DNA from: Poriferisodalis sp965116245
Lineage (GTDB): Bacteria; Actinomycetota; Acidimicrobiia; Acidimicrobiales; Poriferisodalaceae
Direction: 5' to 3'
Assembly: GCA_965116245.1 (NCBI GenBank)
Contig: OZ220497.1
Location: 930,001-994,000 of the forward strand
DNA length: 64,000 nt
Part shown: piece after piece, positions 44,747-53,662 of the stretch
Layout of the letters: each line of letters starts with the position of its first letter
How positions within the stretch are numbered: the first letter of the stretch is position 1
Position numbers and translations under genes: made by a program
The notes under the pieces: generated by a model
What the model saw: only the letters and a program-made list of their open reading frames with translations
Database searches by the model: none
What the model was told of the DNA's origin: nothing

Positions 44747-46561
44747 CTAGGGCATCGTATGCAGGTAGTCCAATACGTCTATGAACAGCACCGCGACCGG
44801 CGTTGCGTCAACTCCGATAGCCGAGCCAGTATCAGCTAGACCTGCATCAACCAAGCTTGGGTCACTTACGCCAGCATCAGCTCCTGCATCAGCTCCCGCG
44901 TTGGCTTGAGCCGCGCTCATCAACACCGCGGCTGTGTAGTGGCTGGTCCATCCAGCGAACCAGGTGTCACCAGTCGCCCTGGAGCTATTAGCCCGTCCCA
45001 GCGCGGCTACACCGGACCGCAGCTCGAGCGAACTCATTGAGTCACGCATTTCGGCAATCGCCGCCTCTTCATCCACCACTGCGACGCGCATCGGCCATTG
45101 GTGCGCATCGCGGTTAGCCGGTGTGCGACTAGGAGGGACACTGGCTACCTCAAGCACGATCCGCGATGTGCGCTCCTGGCCACCAGTGGCAGCGACGCTG
45201 AACGCCGCGGCGACCCTCGCGACATCTGCCAACTGGGCTGGGCTGCCTGAACTGTCTGCGCTGCCTGCGTTATTGGCGCTGTTCGAGGTGTTGAACGAGA
45301 GGGAGTTGTGGTCACCTTGGGCAAGCGGGGAACCGAGGGCGTTCTTCGCTGGGCCGAGCAGGTCGCCAAGAGGTCGTGTCCGCAATCCGGAACTGAAGTC
45401 GCCGGAACTGGAGCCGCCAGCACCGGAGCCATTTGTGACTGCGGCTGAATCACCCGTCACGTTGGACCCCTTCTCACTCAACAACACGCGCACATCGCCG
45501 CTTCGATCCAGTACTGCCATGTCAACTGCGGCGCTGCTGGTAGCTGCAACTCCGACTCCAGCGCGCACCGCTTCCAGCGCGAAGCGTTGAGCTGGCACAT
45601 CAAGACTGGTCGTCACATGCAGACCACCAGTCACAACGCGAGCAACGCCGTAACGCTCCACAAGTTGGACATACACCCGGCCAACCCCTGCGCTAAGGCC
45701 AATGTCATCAACGAGCATCCGCACAAACCCTGCCGCGGCACCATCGCTGCCACCCGGTTGGACGACGTCAGATTCGGTCGCTACACCAGCGAGGTCAGCC
45801 ATGGGCCGGATGTCGGCAACAAGCGCCTGACTCCGCCCCGCGGCCAATTCGTTGGGCGTAAGCATGTCGTGTTCAAACATGGCCAACAGCACTCGGTCGC
45901 GATCCGCTCTAGTTGGCCCAAAGGGGTCATCGGGCGGGCCCGAAGGAACATCGACTCCCCAAGGAGCGTTGACTAGTGACGCCAAATAGGCGGCCTGAGT
46001 GACAGTGAGTTCGGACGCGGCAATGCCATACCAAGCAATAGCGGCCGCTTGTACTCCATAGGCACCCCGCCCCAAATAGACGCTGTTGACAAAGCGCTCC
46101 AGAATCTCCGGACGACTCAGCTCACGACTCAGCCTCAGCTCCGCCAACAATAGGCGCGCCTCGCTGAGTGCGCCGCTGTCCAGATGATGAGCGCTGTCTA
46201 AGTATCGACGCATGATGCCCTCGTTACGAGCACCCGGCGGCTGGCCAAGTCGCCTAAACCCAGCCGCGTAAGTCTCAGCATCAACACCGTCGCGCTTCAG
46301 AAAGTTCGGATCCAACACGGCAACCATGGCATCGACCAGCGCGGGCGCCATGTCCTCAAGACCTAGCGATGCGTGAGCGACACTCGGGCCAATCTCAGCA
46401 ATGGGTGTGCCATAGCGGTCATAGAGCACACTGGGCGCCACCGTGGCGTGCGCCGGTGGCGACGGGAGATCGTCAGCCAAGCGACTGCCGAGGCCCACCG
46501 CGCCAGCCAAAGCCAGTGCAGTCCACAGGAGCCATCGGGCCCAGCGCTGCCTAGCGGGCAT
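44747..46561 (-). CDS. Degenerate class A penicillin-binding protein
   Basis: 604 aa with one N-terminal membrane helix (RWLLWTALALAGAVGL) and an extracellular remainder. The GT51 scaffold is recognisable in ELSRPEILERFVNSVYLGRG and the following helices, but the catalytic Glu of motif 1 is Leu (VAVLDPNFLKRDG), GGSTITQQ is replaced by EGIMRRYL, and the second Glu is lost. The transpeptidase part begins at VTTSLDVPAQRFALEAVRAG yet lacks SxxK and has GRAN where KTG is expected before TWFAGWTSHYTAAV. A Ser/Asn/Gly-rich insertion and a repeated AGAD segment add length. ATG 46561 assumed. Peptidoglycan polymerisation is unlikely; a scaffold role is inferred. Confidence 0.85.
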   Translation of the reverse strand: MPARQRWARWLLWTALALAGAVGLGSRLADDLPSPPAHATVAPSVLYDRYGTPIAEIGPSVAHASLGLEDMAPALVDAMVAVLDPNFLKRDGVDAETYAAGFRRLGQPPGARNEGIMRRYLDSAHHLDSGALSEARLLLAELRLSRELSRPEILERFVNSVYLGRGAYGVQAAAIAWYGIAASELTVTQAAYLASLVNAPWGVDVPSGPPDDPFGPTRADRDRVLLAMFEHDMLTPNELAAGRSQALVADIRPMADLAGVATESDVVQPGGSDGAAAGFVRMLVDDIGLSAGVGRVYVQLVERYGVARVVTGGLHVTTSLDVPAQRFALEAVRAGVGVAATSSAAVDMAVLDRSGDVRVLLSEKGSNVTGDSAAVTNGSGAGGSSSGDFSSGLRTRPLGDLLGPAKNALGSPLAQGDHNSLSFNTSNSANNAGSADSSGSPAQLADVARVAAAFSVAATGGQERTSRIVLEVASVPPSRTPANRDAHQWPMRVAVVDEEAAIAEMRDSMSSLELRSGVAALGRANSSRATGDTWFAGWTSHYTAAVLMSAAQANAGADAGADAGVSDPSLVDAGLADTGSAIGVDATPVAVLFIDVLDYLHTMP

Positions 46562-46704
46562 CGTGCGCAGAGTACAGCGAATACGCAAACTGGCGGTCCG
46601 AACTGGCGTGCGCAACGGTCTGGCCCGCAGTCGCCGCGAACGCTGCCTACAAGGCTGCTCGCGGCGTGATTCAGCGGCTACCACCGATTTGTACGCTCGG
46701 CCCG

Positions 46705-48054
46705 GTGACGTCGAAGCCCGCGAAAGCTGGCCGGGCTGGCGAGCCCTTGGGGCACACTCCAGTGCTAAGCGACCATGAGCGGCTGGACCTCATTGAACGC
46801 ATCGGTCCACTTGTCACAGCCTTTGTGGCTGCAGGACATCGCTTCTTCCTCGTCGGCGGATTGGTGCGCGATGCGTTGCTCGGCCACGGCCTGACCGGCG
46901 ACATTGACGTGACCACAGATGCAGCACCTGAACGTACAGCCGAGCTATTGACCAACTGGGCTGACACCGTATGGCACCAAGGGCGCCTGTTTGGAACCAT
47001 CGGAGCGCGACGCGACGACACAACGGTGGAAATCACCACTCACCGCGCCGAGTCCTACGAGATCGACTCACGCAAGCCGAACGTGCGTTTCTCTAAGGAC
47101 ATTTCAACAGATCTGAGTCGACGAGACTTCACCGTCAACGCCATGGCGGTTGAACTCCCCCATTGGACACTTTGGGACCCACATGACGGCTTGCGCGACT
47201 TGGCAAACGGTGTGCTGCGCACGCCGTCACCACCAGAGGGCCTGTTTGCCGATGACCCGCTGCGCATGCTGCGAGCAGCTCGGTTTAGTGCTCAGCTCTC
47301 GCTGGTAGCGGAGCCGGAGTTGGTCGCGGCGGTGCGTAGCTCGCGCGCACGTCTGGCCATCGTTTCACGCGAACGCATCCAAAGCGAACTCACGAAGCTG
47401 CTCAAGCTGCCGCAACCCGCTGCGGGCATTCACTTCTTGAATGACACTGGCTTGCTCGCAGATCTCGTGCCGCCGTGGCGACACGCCAAGACATCTCTGC
47501 CCATCGCAGGACTTGACGCGATGACCGCTGAGGCCAGCGATGAACTAAACGATGAACTCGTGGCCCGTCGATGGGCGATGCTGCTGGGCGCCGTGTGTGA
47601 TGAAACCGAGGCAACACACTGCCTGTCGGCACTGCGCTACAGCAGCCCAACGATCAGCAGGGTCGCGGCGATCCTTAGGGCAAGCAGCGCGCTAGCAGAG
47701 GCAGCGACCAGGCCCGCCGCAGCCAGCAACACGGGCGCCATGAGAGCTGCGCGCCGACTGATAGCTGAACACGAGAAGGAATTAGATGCCGCACAAGCCA
47801 ACCTGGCTAGTTGGGGTCGCACGATCAGTAAGCGCTTTGCTGCCCGGCTGGCTGAAGTACGTGCAGCCGAGGGCGACGCTCTAGCTCGGCTGCCGCTAGA
47901 TGGCCATCAGGTCATGGACATACTCGGATGCTCCGGTGCGGCAGTCGGCAACGCCCTATCGTGGCTTCGACTACGCCAGTTTGAACTCGGCCCTTTGACT
48001 ACGGAGCAAGCACGCGAACTGCTCGTGGAGTGGCATCAAGAAAATCGTGGGTGA
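46705..48054 (+). CDS. pcnB: CCA tRNA nucleotidyltransferase
   Basis: 449 aa from GTG 46705 (an in-frame GTG at 46666 is also possible). Class II nucleotidyltransferase: FFLVGGLVRDALLGHGLTGD with the catalytic DIDVTTDA, then the RRDFTVNAMAV motif and RMLRAARFSAQLSL. A C-terminal HD-like helical region is degenerate. It adds or repairs the 3' CCA, which three of the four tRNAs here need. It is divergent from the PBP-like gene and first in a plus-strand run, as in mycobacteria where it precedes the mviN cluster. Confidence 0.94.
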   Translation: MTSKPAKAGRAGEPLGHTPVLSDHERLDLIERIGPLVTAFVAAGHRFFLVGGLVRDALLGHGLTGDIDVTTDAAPERTAELLTNWADTVWHQGRLFGTIGARRDDTTVEITTHRAESYEIDSRKPNVRFSKDISTDLSRRDFTVNAMAVELPHWTLWDPHDGLRDLANGVLRTPSPPEGLFADDPLRMLRAARFSAQLSLVAEPELVAAVRSSRARLAIVSRERIQSELTKLLKLPQPAAGIHFLNDTGLLADLVPPWRHAKTSLPIAGLDAMTAEASDELNDELVARRWAMLLGAVCDETEATHCLSALRYSSPTISRVAAILRASSALAEAATRPAAASNTGAMRAARRLIAEHEKELDAAQANLASWGRTISKRFAARLAEVRAAEGDALARLPLDGHQVMDILGCSGAAVGNALSWLRLRQFELGPLTTEQARELLVEWHQENRG

Positions 48055-48078
48055 GCGGCGGACAAGTCGAGCACTAGC

Positions 48079-48483
48079 GTGAGCCCCGTGGCGGCCAAGC
48101 CTCGCATCGCACCGGAGCCCACTCCGGCCGTTCCCGGTTCCGTGGACTACCGACTCAAGCGACACCGCCTGCTCGCAAAAATCGCGGCAGGTGTGGTGTC
48201 ACGAGCCGAAGCGTGCGACGCACACCCAGAGCTGCTGCGCGCAGCGCGCAACGCCGCTCCACCGAGCGGCCGGGAATGCCCGCTGTGTTCCGAAGGTGAA
48301 CTGCGCATCGTGGGCTACGTATTCGGTCCCCGGATGGGTAGCGGCGGCAAATGCGTGCTTTCCGATGCCGAGATGCAGCGTGTAGCCCAGCGCAACGGTA
48401 GCTTCATGGCATACGAGATTGAGGTGTGCCCTGAATGCGGCTGGAATCACCTCATCAGGAAATACCCACTGGGCAAAAGCTGA
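48079..48483 (+). CDS. DUF5318 family protein with zinc-ribbon cysteines
   Basis: 134 aa. After a 20-residue Pro-rich start, VDYRLKRHRLLAKIAAGVVS leads to two CxxC knuckles, CPLCSEG and CPECGWNH, about 65 residues apart, suggesting one zinc site. The family is actinobacterial, lies near pcnB/murJ, and has no known function. GTG start, 24 bp after pcnB. Confidence 0.88.
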   Translation: MSPVAAKPRIAPEPTPAVPGSVDYRLKRHRLLAKIAAGVVSRAEACDAHPELLRAARNAAPPSGRECPLCSEGELRIVGYVFGPRMGSGGKCVLSDAEMQRVAQRNGSFMAYEIEVCPECGWNHLIRKYPLGKS

Positions 48484-48500
48484 TTAGGCAGCAGGTGACG

Positions 48501-48983
48501 ATGAAGTTCAAAGTCGGCGACCGCGTGATATATCCCCATCACGGTGCGGCGGAGATCAAATCCCTCGAACAACGAAACGAGTTCGGCGAGGTGCGCGACT
48601 ACCTAGTGCTGGAGACCGTACATGGCGACATGGATCTCAAGGTCCCTGCCGACACCGCCGCCGAAGTGGGCATGCGACCGCCGATTGACACCGACGATGT
48701 TGAAGACCTCTTTGAGCTGTTGGCCAAGAAGAATGTGCGCGAGCCCGCCAATTGGAGTCGCCGCTTCAAGAACCATCAAGAAAAGCTGAAATCTGGCGAC
48801 ATCTACCAAGTAGCTGAGGTTGTGCGAAACCTTGCGTTGCGTGAGAACGCAAAGGGGCTCTCAGCCGGCGAGAAGTCGATGTTGGATAAGTCCCGTCAGA
48901 TTCTCGTCTCAGAACTCTCCATCAGCATGAACGTCACCGAGGACGAAGCACGCCAGCAGGTGGAACTGCGGCTCGCAGATTGA
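48501..48983 (+). CDS. carD: CarD-family RNA polymerase-binding transcription regulator
   Basis: 160 aa. An N-terminal RNAP-interaction (Tudor-like) domain starts KFKVGDRVIYPHHGAAEIKS. The helical C-terminal domain includes ANWSRRFKNHQEKLKSGDIY and LRENAKGLSAGEKSMLDKSR. CarD stabilises open complexes at most promoters, including rRNA promoters, in mycobacteria. ATG 48501 with AGGTGA upstream. Confidence 0.95.
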   Translation: MKFKVGDRVIYPHHGAAEIKSLEQRNEFGEVRDYLVLETVHGDMDLKVPADTAAEVGMRPPIDTDDVEDLFELLAKKNVREPANWSRRFKNHQEKLKSGDIYQVAEVVRNLALRENAKGLSAGEKSMLDKSRQILVSELSISMNVTEDEARQQVELRLAD

Positions 48984-50833
48984 ACGAGCAGCGCTCAAGC
49001 GCTAGGGCGCGACGCCAACAGGGCGCCGCGGCGGCGGCAACTGGTATCGGCGTATCGCGGCTGTCAGGCTTAGTTCGAACGGCGCTCGTCACAAATGTTC
49101 TTGGAATTGGTGTCATTGGCGACGCCTTCGCCGCCGCGATGCGTATCCCGAATTTCCTGCAGAACCTGCTCGGCGAGGGTTCGCTCTCTGCAGCCTTCGT
49201 TCCTGCTTACAGTTCACTCGCCGAGCGCGACGAACGCGCAGCAGGGCAGCTTGCTGGGGCAATAGCCACATTCTTGGTCACGATCACTGCGGCGGCGACG
49301 CTAATCAGCATCTTCGCTGCGCGACCCTTGGTACGTTTGATTGCCTGGGGATTTGTCGGCGAGCGGTTCGAGCTGACGGTCACGTTGGTGCGCATCACCG
49401 TGTGCGGCACAGCGTTAGCAGTGCTGAGTGCTTGGTGCTTAGGGGTACTCAACAGTCGCCGCCGCTTCTTCCTCTCCTACGTAGCACCGGCAGTTTGGAA
49501 CGCCACCCAGATTGCTGTGCTGGTTGGGGTGCTGGCGTGGGGTGTCACTGGCGCTGACCGCGCAACGGCATTGGCATGGGGTGTGACTGCTGGCGCAGCG
49601 GCGCAGGTATTGGTGCAGTTACGCGGTGTTTGGCGAGCCGATCCACATATTGCTCTCAATGCGCGCTGGTGGGACTCGCAATCCGCTGGCGTTATCAAGC
49701 GGTTCGGGCCAGCCGTGGCGGGGCGCGGTGTGTTGCAGATTTCCGCCTTTTTGGACCTCGCGCTGGCCTCCCTGCTCAGCGTGGGAGCTGCGGCCGCGAT
49801 GGCCGCGGCCCAGACGCTCTATTTGCTGCCGCTTAGTCTGATCGGCACGAGCATCGCCGCTGTTGAGCTAACACGGCTGAGCCGCACCCACGAGTTACGC
49901 ACCATTGCCGAGCGCACTTCAGCGCGCCTGTGCGCTGCGACCTTCGCAGTGTCGGCGGTGGTGGCGATGTACTTAGCCAGCGGCGGTCCGCTAGTCGCTT
50001 CGGTGTTCAATCTGGCCGGACTGCGAACCACAATTGGCGACGATGACATCGCGCTGATCGCTCTGGTGCTAGGTGCGTATTCGCTGGGCCTTGTGCCGCT
50101 AGTGGCGTCCCGACTGTGCCAAAACGTATTATTCGCAGCGCGAGATACCCGTACGGCCGCGACTATCGCAACAGTTCGACTGTCTGTGTCGCTAATCGTC
50201 GGTGCCGCACTGATGCTGCCGCTCGATCGGTTGCTGATAGTTGACGGCGCAATCACTGGATTCAGCGACATTGACCTCTTTTCAACGGAGTCAACGTGGT
50301 CGCTGGTGGACTCAAAAGTCCGCTCCGATCCCGCGTTGCCAGCTCGTCTGGGTGCTGTCGGGCTAGCGCTTGGTGCTGCGGCGGGTGCCTGGGTGGAGTT
50401 GATCTTGCTGCGCAGCGCGATTCTGCGACGCAGACCAGCAAACACCCACTTGCCCGAGCGGGCAGACTGGCCGCAGCATCAACTGTTCGGCGGCACGCTC
50501 GCTCGCCACATGTTGCCAGCAGTAGTGACGTTCACCGTTGGTGCGCTAATGACGTTCGCGCTGTCGCCATTACCTGCCGTACTTAGAGCCTCGCTAGCGA
50601 TGGGGGCCATGGCAGTAGTTCACTTCGGCTGCGGGTTGGCGCTCGGGTTGCCAGCAGCGCGGGCGCTAACTTCGCGCCTGTCTCGGCTCGTTTCAAGACA
50701 ACAGCGACACCCACACGCCCCGGTCCGCGTCGACGCTGACCTCGCCAATGCTGACCCCATCCACGCCGACTCCACCAATGACCAAGCCATAAGCGACCAA
50801 ACAACAAATGACCCAAAAGGACCTCTGCAGTAA
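48980..50833 (+). CDS. murJ: Lipid II flippase MurJ (MviN family)
   Basis: 617 aa with about 14-15 membrane helices of the MATE-like MOP fold. VSRLSGLVRTALVTNVLGIG, AMRIPNFLQNLLGEGSLSAA and FVPAYSSLAERDE are the N-terminal family motifs with the key Arg residues. The C-terminal 50 residues are cytosolic and carry an ADP/NDQ repeat-like tail. It lacks the pseudokinase and extracellular domains fused to mycobacterial MviN; those are in a separate gene two positions downstream. The TTG start overlaps the carD stop (TTGA). Confidence 0.93.
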   Translation: MNEQRSSARARRQQGAAAAATGIGVSRLSGLVRTALVTNVLGIGVIGDAFAAAMRIPNFLQNLLGEGSLSAAFVPAYSSLAERDERAAGQLAGAIATFLVTITAAATLISIFAARPLVRLIAWGFVGERFELTVTLVRITVCGTALAVLSAWCLGVLNSRRRFFLSYVAPAVWNATQIAVLVGVLAWGVTGADRATALAWGVTAGAAAQVLVQLRGVWRADPHIALNARWWDSQSAGVIKRFGPAVAGRGVLQISAFLDLALASLLSVGAAAAMAAAQTLYLLPLSLIGTSIAAVELTRLSRTHELRTIAERTSARLCAATFAVSAVVAMYLASGGPLVASVFNLAGLRTTIGDDDIALIALVLGAYSLGLVPLVASRLCQNVLFAARDTRTAATIATVRLSVSLIVGAALMLPLDRLLIVDGAITGFSDIDLFSTESTWSLVDSKVRSDPALPARLGAVGLALGAAAGAWVELILLRSAILRRRPANTHLPERADWPQHQLFGGTLARHMLPAVVTFTVGALMTFALSPLPAVLRASLAMGAMAVVHFGCGLALGLPAARALTSRLSRLVSRQQRHPHAPVRVDADLANADPIHADSTNDQAISDQTTNDPKGPLQ

Positions 50834-51705
50834 TGACCACGCTGACCCCAGTGCATATAATCACTGACAGTTCCTGTGATCTCGGTGAAGACATCACGGC
50901 CGACCTCGGCATCTCAGTCGTACCGCTAGAGATCCGGTTTGGGATGCAGTCGTTCGTAGATCGAGTTGAGTTGAGCACTGTTGAGTTCTGGCAGCGATGC
51001 CGACGCAGCGACGAGCTTCCCTCAACCGCCGCACCCTCACCTGGAGCATTCACCGAAGCCTTCCAGCGTGCCGCGGAGGCCAACGCAAGTGAAGTCGTCG
51101 TGATCACACTAAGCGGTGACCTGTCGGCCACGATCCAAGCCGCTCAACAGGCAGCGACGCAGCCTCCGAACGGGCTCACCTGCCATATCGTGGACAGCCG
51201 AAGTGTCAGCGCGGGTCTCGGTTTGCTCGTCATCGCGGCAGCAAAGATGGCTGCCAGCGGAGCCAACGGAGCCCAAATCGCTGAATCGGTGCGAGAAGCA
51301 GCCGAGCGCGTCCGCGTTCATGCCGCGCTGGACACACTGGAGAATCTGCGCAAAGGCGGCCGTATAGGCGCTGCGCAGTCGCTGCTTGGTTCCGTCTTAT
51401 CAATCAAGCCACTGATCACGGTCTCCGACGGTCGGGTGGAACCAGCAGGTAAGCAGCGGACGCGCGCTCGCGCGCTCTCACACCTAGTGGACTTGGTGGC
51501 CACGGCAGGCCCAAACATTGCAGATATTGCAGTGATGCATGCGGACTGTGACGACATGGAGGACTTCGTATCGCGTATCGCTCCACTCACCGATTGCGAG
51601 CCCAAGGTGATGCTGATTGGACCGGTAGTCGGAGCACACGCAGGTGTAGGCACCATTGGCGTCGTGTTCATTGAGCGAGAATCGTCAACGCATTCGCGGG
51701 AGTGA
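50833..51705 (+). CDS. DegV family fatty-acid-binding protein
   Basis: 290 aa. VHIITDSSCDLGEDITADLG opens the first lobe, VVVITLSGDLSATIQAAQQA holds the Ser/Leu lipid-head site, and TLENLRKGGRIGAAQSLLGS and the SIKPLITVSDG strand are classic. DegV proteins bind a fatty acid; FakB-type members present it to the FakA kinase. No fakA is seen here. The ATG shares one base with the murJ stop, and the next gene overlaps its stop (GTGA). Confidence 0.94.
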   Translation: MTTLTPVHIITDSSCDLGEDITADLGISVVPLEIRFGMQSFVDRVELSTVEFWQRCRRSDELPSTAAPSPGAFTEAFQRAAEANASEVVVITLSGDLSATIQAAQQAATQPPNGLTCHIVDSRSVSAGLGLLVIAAAKMAASGANGAQIAESVREAAERVRVHAALDTLENLRKGGRIGAAQSLLGSVLSIKPLITVSDGRVEPAGKQRTRARALSHLVDLVATAGPNIADIAVMHADCDDMEDFVSRIAPLTDCEPKVMLIGPVVGAHAGVGTIGVVFIERESSTHSRE

Positions 51706-53192
51706 CCAACAGCGACCCAAACGAACGCTACGAGCGCCACGAGCTGCGCCAGCCGGGCGCAGTTGAGACATGGTCCGGGTTGGATCGCACGCTCAATCGG
51801 CCCGTGACTATTCGGCGTGCTGCGGCTGACAGTGAGCCAGGTCAACGCCTGCGTTTGCAAGCCAAGGCGTTGGCGCGAGTGGAACACCACGGGTTGCTAC
51901 ATATCTTCGATACTTACAGCGAAGCAGACCACTTTGCGATCGTCACCGAGCAACTGCCCACAAGGATGCTCGTCGACGAATTGGCCACACCAGAGGGTGG
52001 CACCAAACGCCTTGACGTCAGCGAGGCAGTTCGCATTGTCATCGCAGTGACCGAAGCGGTAGCAACACTTCACAGTGCAGGCTTCGCTCACGGTGGAGTT
52101 GAGGCGGAGTACATAGGCTGGCGCGCCGAGGTGGGATGGGTCCTGCTCAATGGCCCGCCAACGGACGACGCTGTTTCCATTCCGGCGACGCGTCGCGCCG
52201 ATCTGGTATCGATTGCCGCGCTCGCGCACCGTCTCATCGTCGGCGCCGCTCCCCAGCGGCTGCCGGATGGAACTTGGGAGATTGATCCTGCCGTTGGAGA
52301 CCTGTTGGCACCGGTGCTAGCTAAAGGCATCGGCGCCTCAGATCCATGGCTGGATGCCCCTTCAATGTTGCTCGCGTTGCGTTCTGTTTTGGAAGACTTG
52401 CCGACAGACCGTGACACGCTCACCAATCACACCTCGCTGTGGCAATCAGAAAGAAACTGGCTCGCGCCGGTCGGAGTGCTGCTCACCGCGGCTGCGACGC
52501 TGGTCGGAATCGCGGTGATCGTCGACGAATCGCCCGAATCAAGTGAGCCTGAGTCTCCAGCTCCCGTGACCACAGTTGGCCAAGGCGGAACTCAGTCAGC
52601 CAACACGACCGGATTGCTCCCAACCGTGACTGCTGGGCCGCGACCTACCACTGTCACTCAGCTAGCTCCGGCAGCGACTGCGGTTCGGCGATTGCCGATA
52701 CTGCTGGATTCCATCACAGACTTCGATCCCGCCGGTGATGATCGGATTGAACATCCCGAGCGACTGAGGTTCATCAACGATGGTGATCCGGACACTGGAT
52801 GGAACACAGCGCGTTACAGCACTCGAGACTTCGGCGGACTCAAGGACGGTGTTGGCCTCATCGTGGTGCTGCACGGCGATGAGCCGCGGCCGGTGACACG
52901 TCTAGTTATCGACTCGCCTACCACGGACTGGTCGTTTGAGTTGTACGCATCACGCGAGCGCAACCGCACACTGATCGATTGGGGAAGCCCCGTGGCGACA
53001 GCGCAGGACATCAATGGCTCAACTGCGCTCGACCTACCCGTCACCCAGGCCGCCGCATTGCTGGTCTGGATCACTGACTTGGGCAACGAACTGCCCAACG
53101 GTGGTTACCGTGTCACGATTTCTGGCATCGAAGTCGCCGCTGATAGTGAGGCTGGCTCGCCGCCGCCTGGAACCGGCGCGGTATTGCCCTAG
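51702..53192 (+). CDS. Pseudokinase-transmembrane-discoidin-like protein (MviN C-terminal type)
   Basis: 496 aa. The intracellular kinase-like domain (about residues 10-240) lacks all catalytic residues: the VAIK lysine is Arg (VTIRR), HRD is HGG (FAHGGVEAEYIGW) and DFG is NGP. One membrane helix (WLAPVGVLLTAAATLVGIAV) follows, then a Thr/Pro-rich linker and an extracellular F5/8-type beta-sandwich (INDGDPDTGWNTARYSTRDF). In mycobacteria the same domains are fused to MviN, where the phosphorylated pseudokinase binds FhaA and restrains peptidoglycan synthesis. Here they form an independent protein coupled to degV by GTGA. Confidence 0.9.
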   Translation: MTNSDPNERYERHELRQPGAVETWSGLDRTLNRPVTIRRAAADSEPGQRLRLQAKALARVEHHGLLHIFDTYSEADHFAIVTEQLPTRMLVDELATPEGGTKRLDVSEAVRIVIAVTEAVATLHSAGFAHGGVEAEYIGWRAEVGWVLLNGPPTDDAVSIPATRRADLVSIAALAHRLIVGAAPQRLPDGTWEIDPAVGDLLAPVLAKGIGASDPWLDAPSMLLALRSVLEDLPTDRDTLTNHTSLWQSERNWLAPVGVLLTAAATLVGIAVIVDESPESSEPESPAPVTTVGQGGTQSANTTGLLPTVTAGPRPTTVTQLAPAATAVRRLPILLDSITDFDPAGDDRIEHPERLRFINDGDPDTGWNTARYSTRDFGGLKDGVGLIVVLHGDEPRPVTRLVIDSPTTDWSFELYASRERNRTLIDWGSPVATAQDINGSTALDLPVTQAAALLVWITDLGNELPNGGYRVTISGIEVAADSEAGSPPPGTGAVLP

Positions 53193-53236
53193 AGCCCAAG
53201 TCGCCCTAGAGCCCAAGTTGCCCTAGAGCATTGCCT
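53186..53236. repeat. Tandem repeat, about 2.7 x 17 bp
   Basis: Units GCCCTAGAGCCCAAGTC; the first supplies the TAG stop of the preceding gene. A further CCCTAGAG copy lies at about 53251. Confidence 0.85.
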
Positions 53237-53308
53237 TGGCGGCCTACCCTAGAGGCTCGTTCTACTGGCCCGGCTTGGCTACTTCGCCCGACCTCTAGGC
53301 TGCCATAG

Positions 53309-53662
53309 ATGACCCCCAGGCGCCCAACGCGTGACTCGCCGCGGCAACCTCGACTGAAGGGGCCCAGCGAAGCGCTTGACGATGGCATCGACACAGCGGT
53401 CGCTCGCTTCGTAGAGATCGTCGACGCCGTGCGCGCCCGCACTAGTGGACCACTGGTCACTGCGGCACGAGTATTGGTGTACGGATTGGTCATCGCCACA
53501 GCGGTCATAGGTGTGGTGGTTCTCGCTGTGATTGTGGCTGTCCGAGTTCTCGACATTGCCGTACCGGGCAACGTGTGGTCGGCGTATCTGGTCGGTAGCG
53601 GTATCAGCGGCGCTGCTGGAACGTTGGCGTGGACCAAGCGACTTCCGCGTCCAAGCAAATGA
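53309..53662 (+). CDS. Small membrane protein upstream of trxB
   Basis: 117 aa. A basic N-terminus precedes one long hydrophobic stretch (LVYGLVIATAVIGVVVLAVI) and a weaker second one. Not recognised. Its stop overlaps the trxB ATG (ATGA). In mycobacteria sigM and Rv3912 occupy this position; there is no similarity to either. Confidence 0.75.
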   Translation: MTPRRPTRDSPRQPRLKGPSEALDDGIDTAVARFVEIVDAVRARTSGPLVTAARVLVYGLVIATAVIGVVVLAVIVAVRVLDIAVPGNVWSAYLVGSGISGAAGTLAWTKRLPRPSK

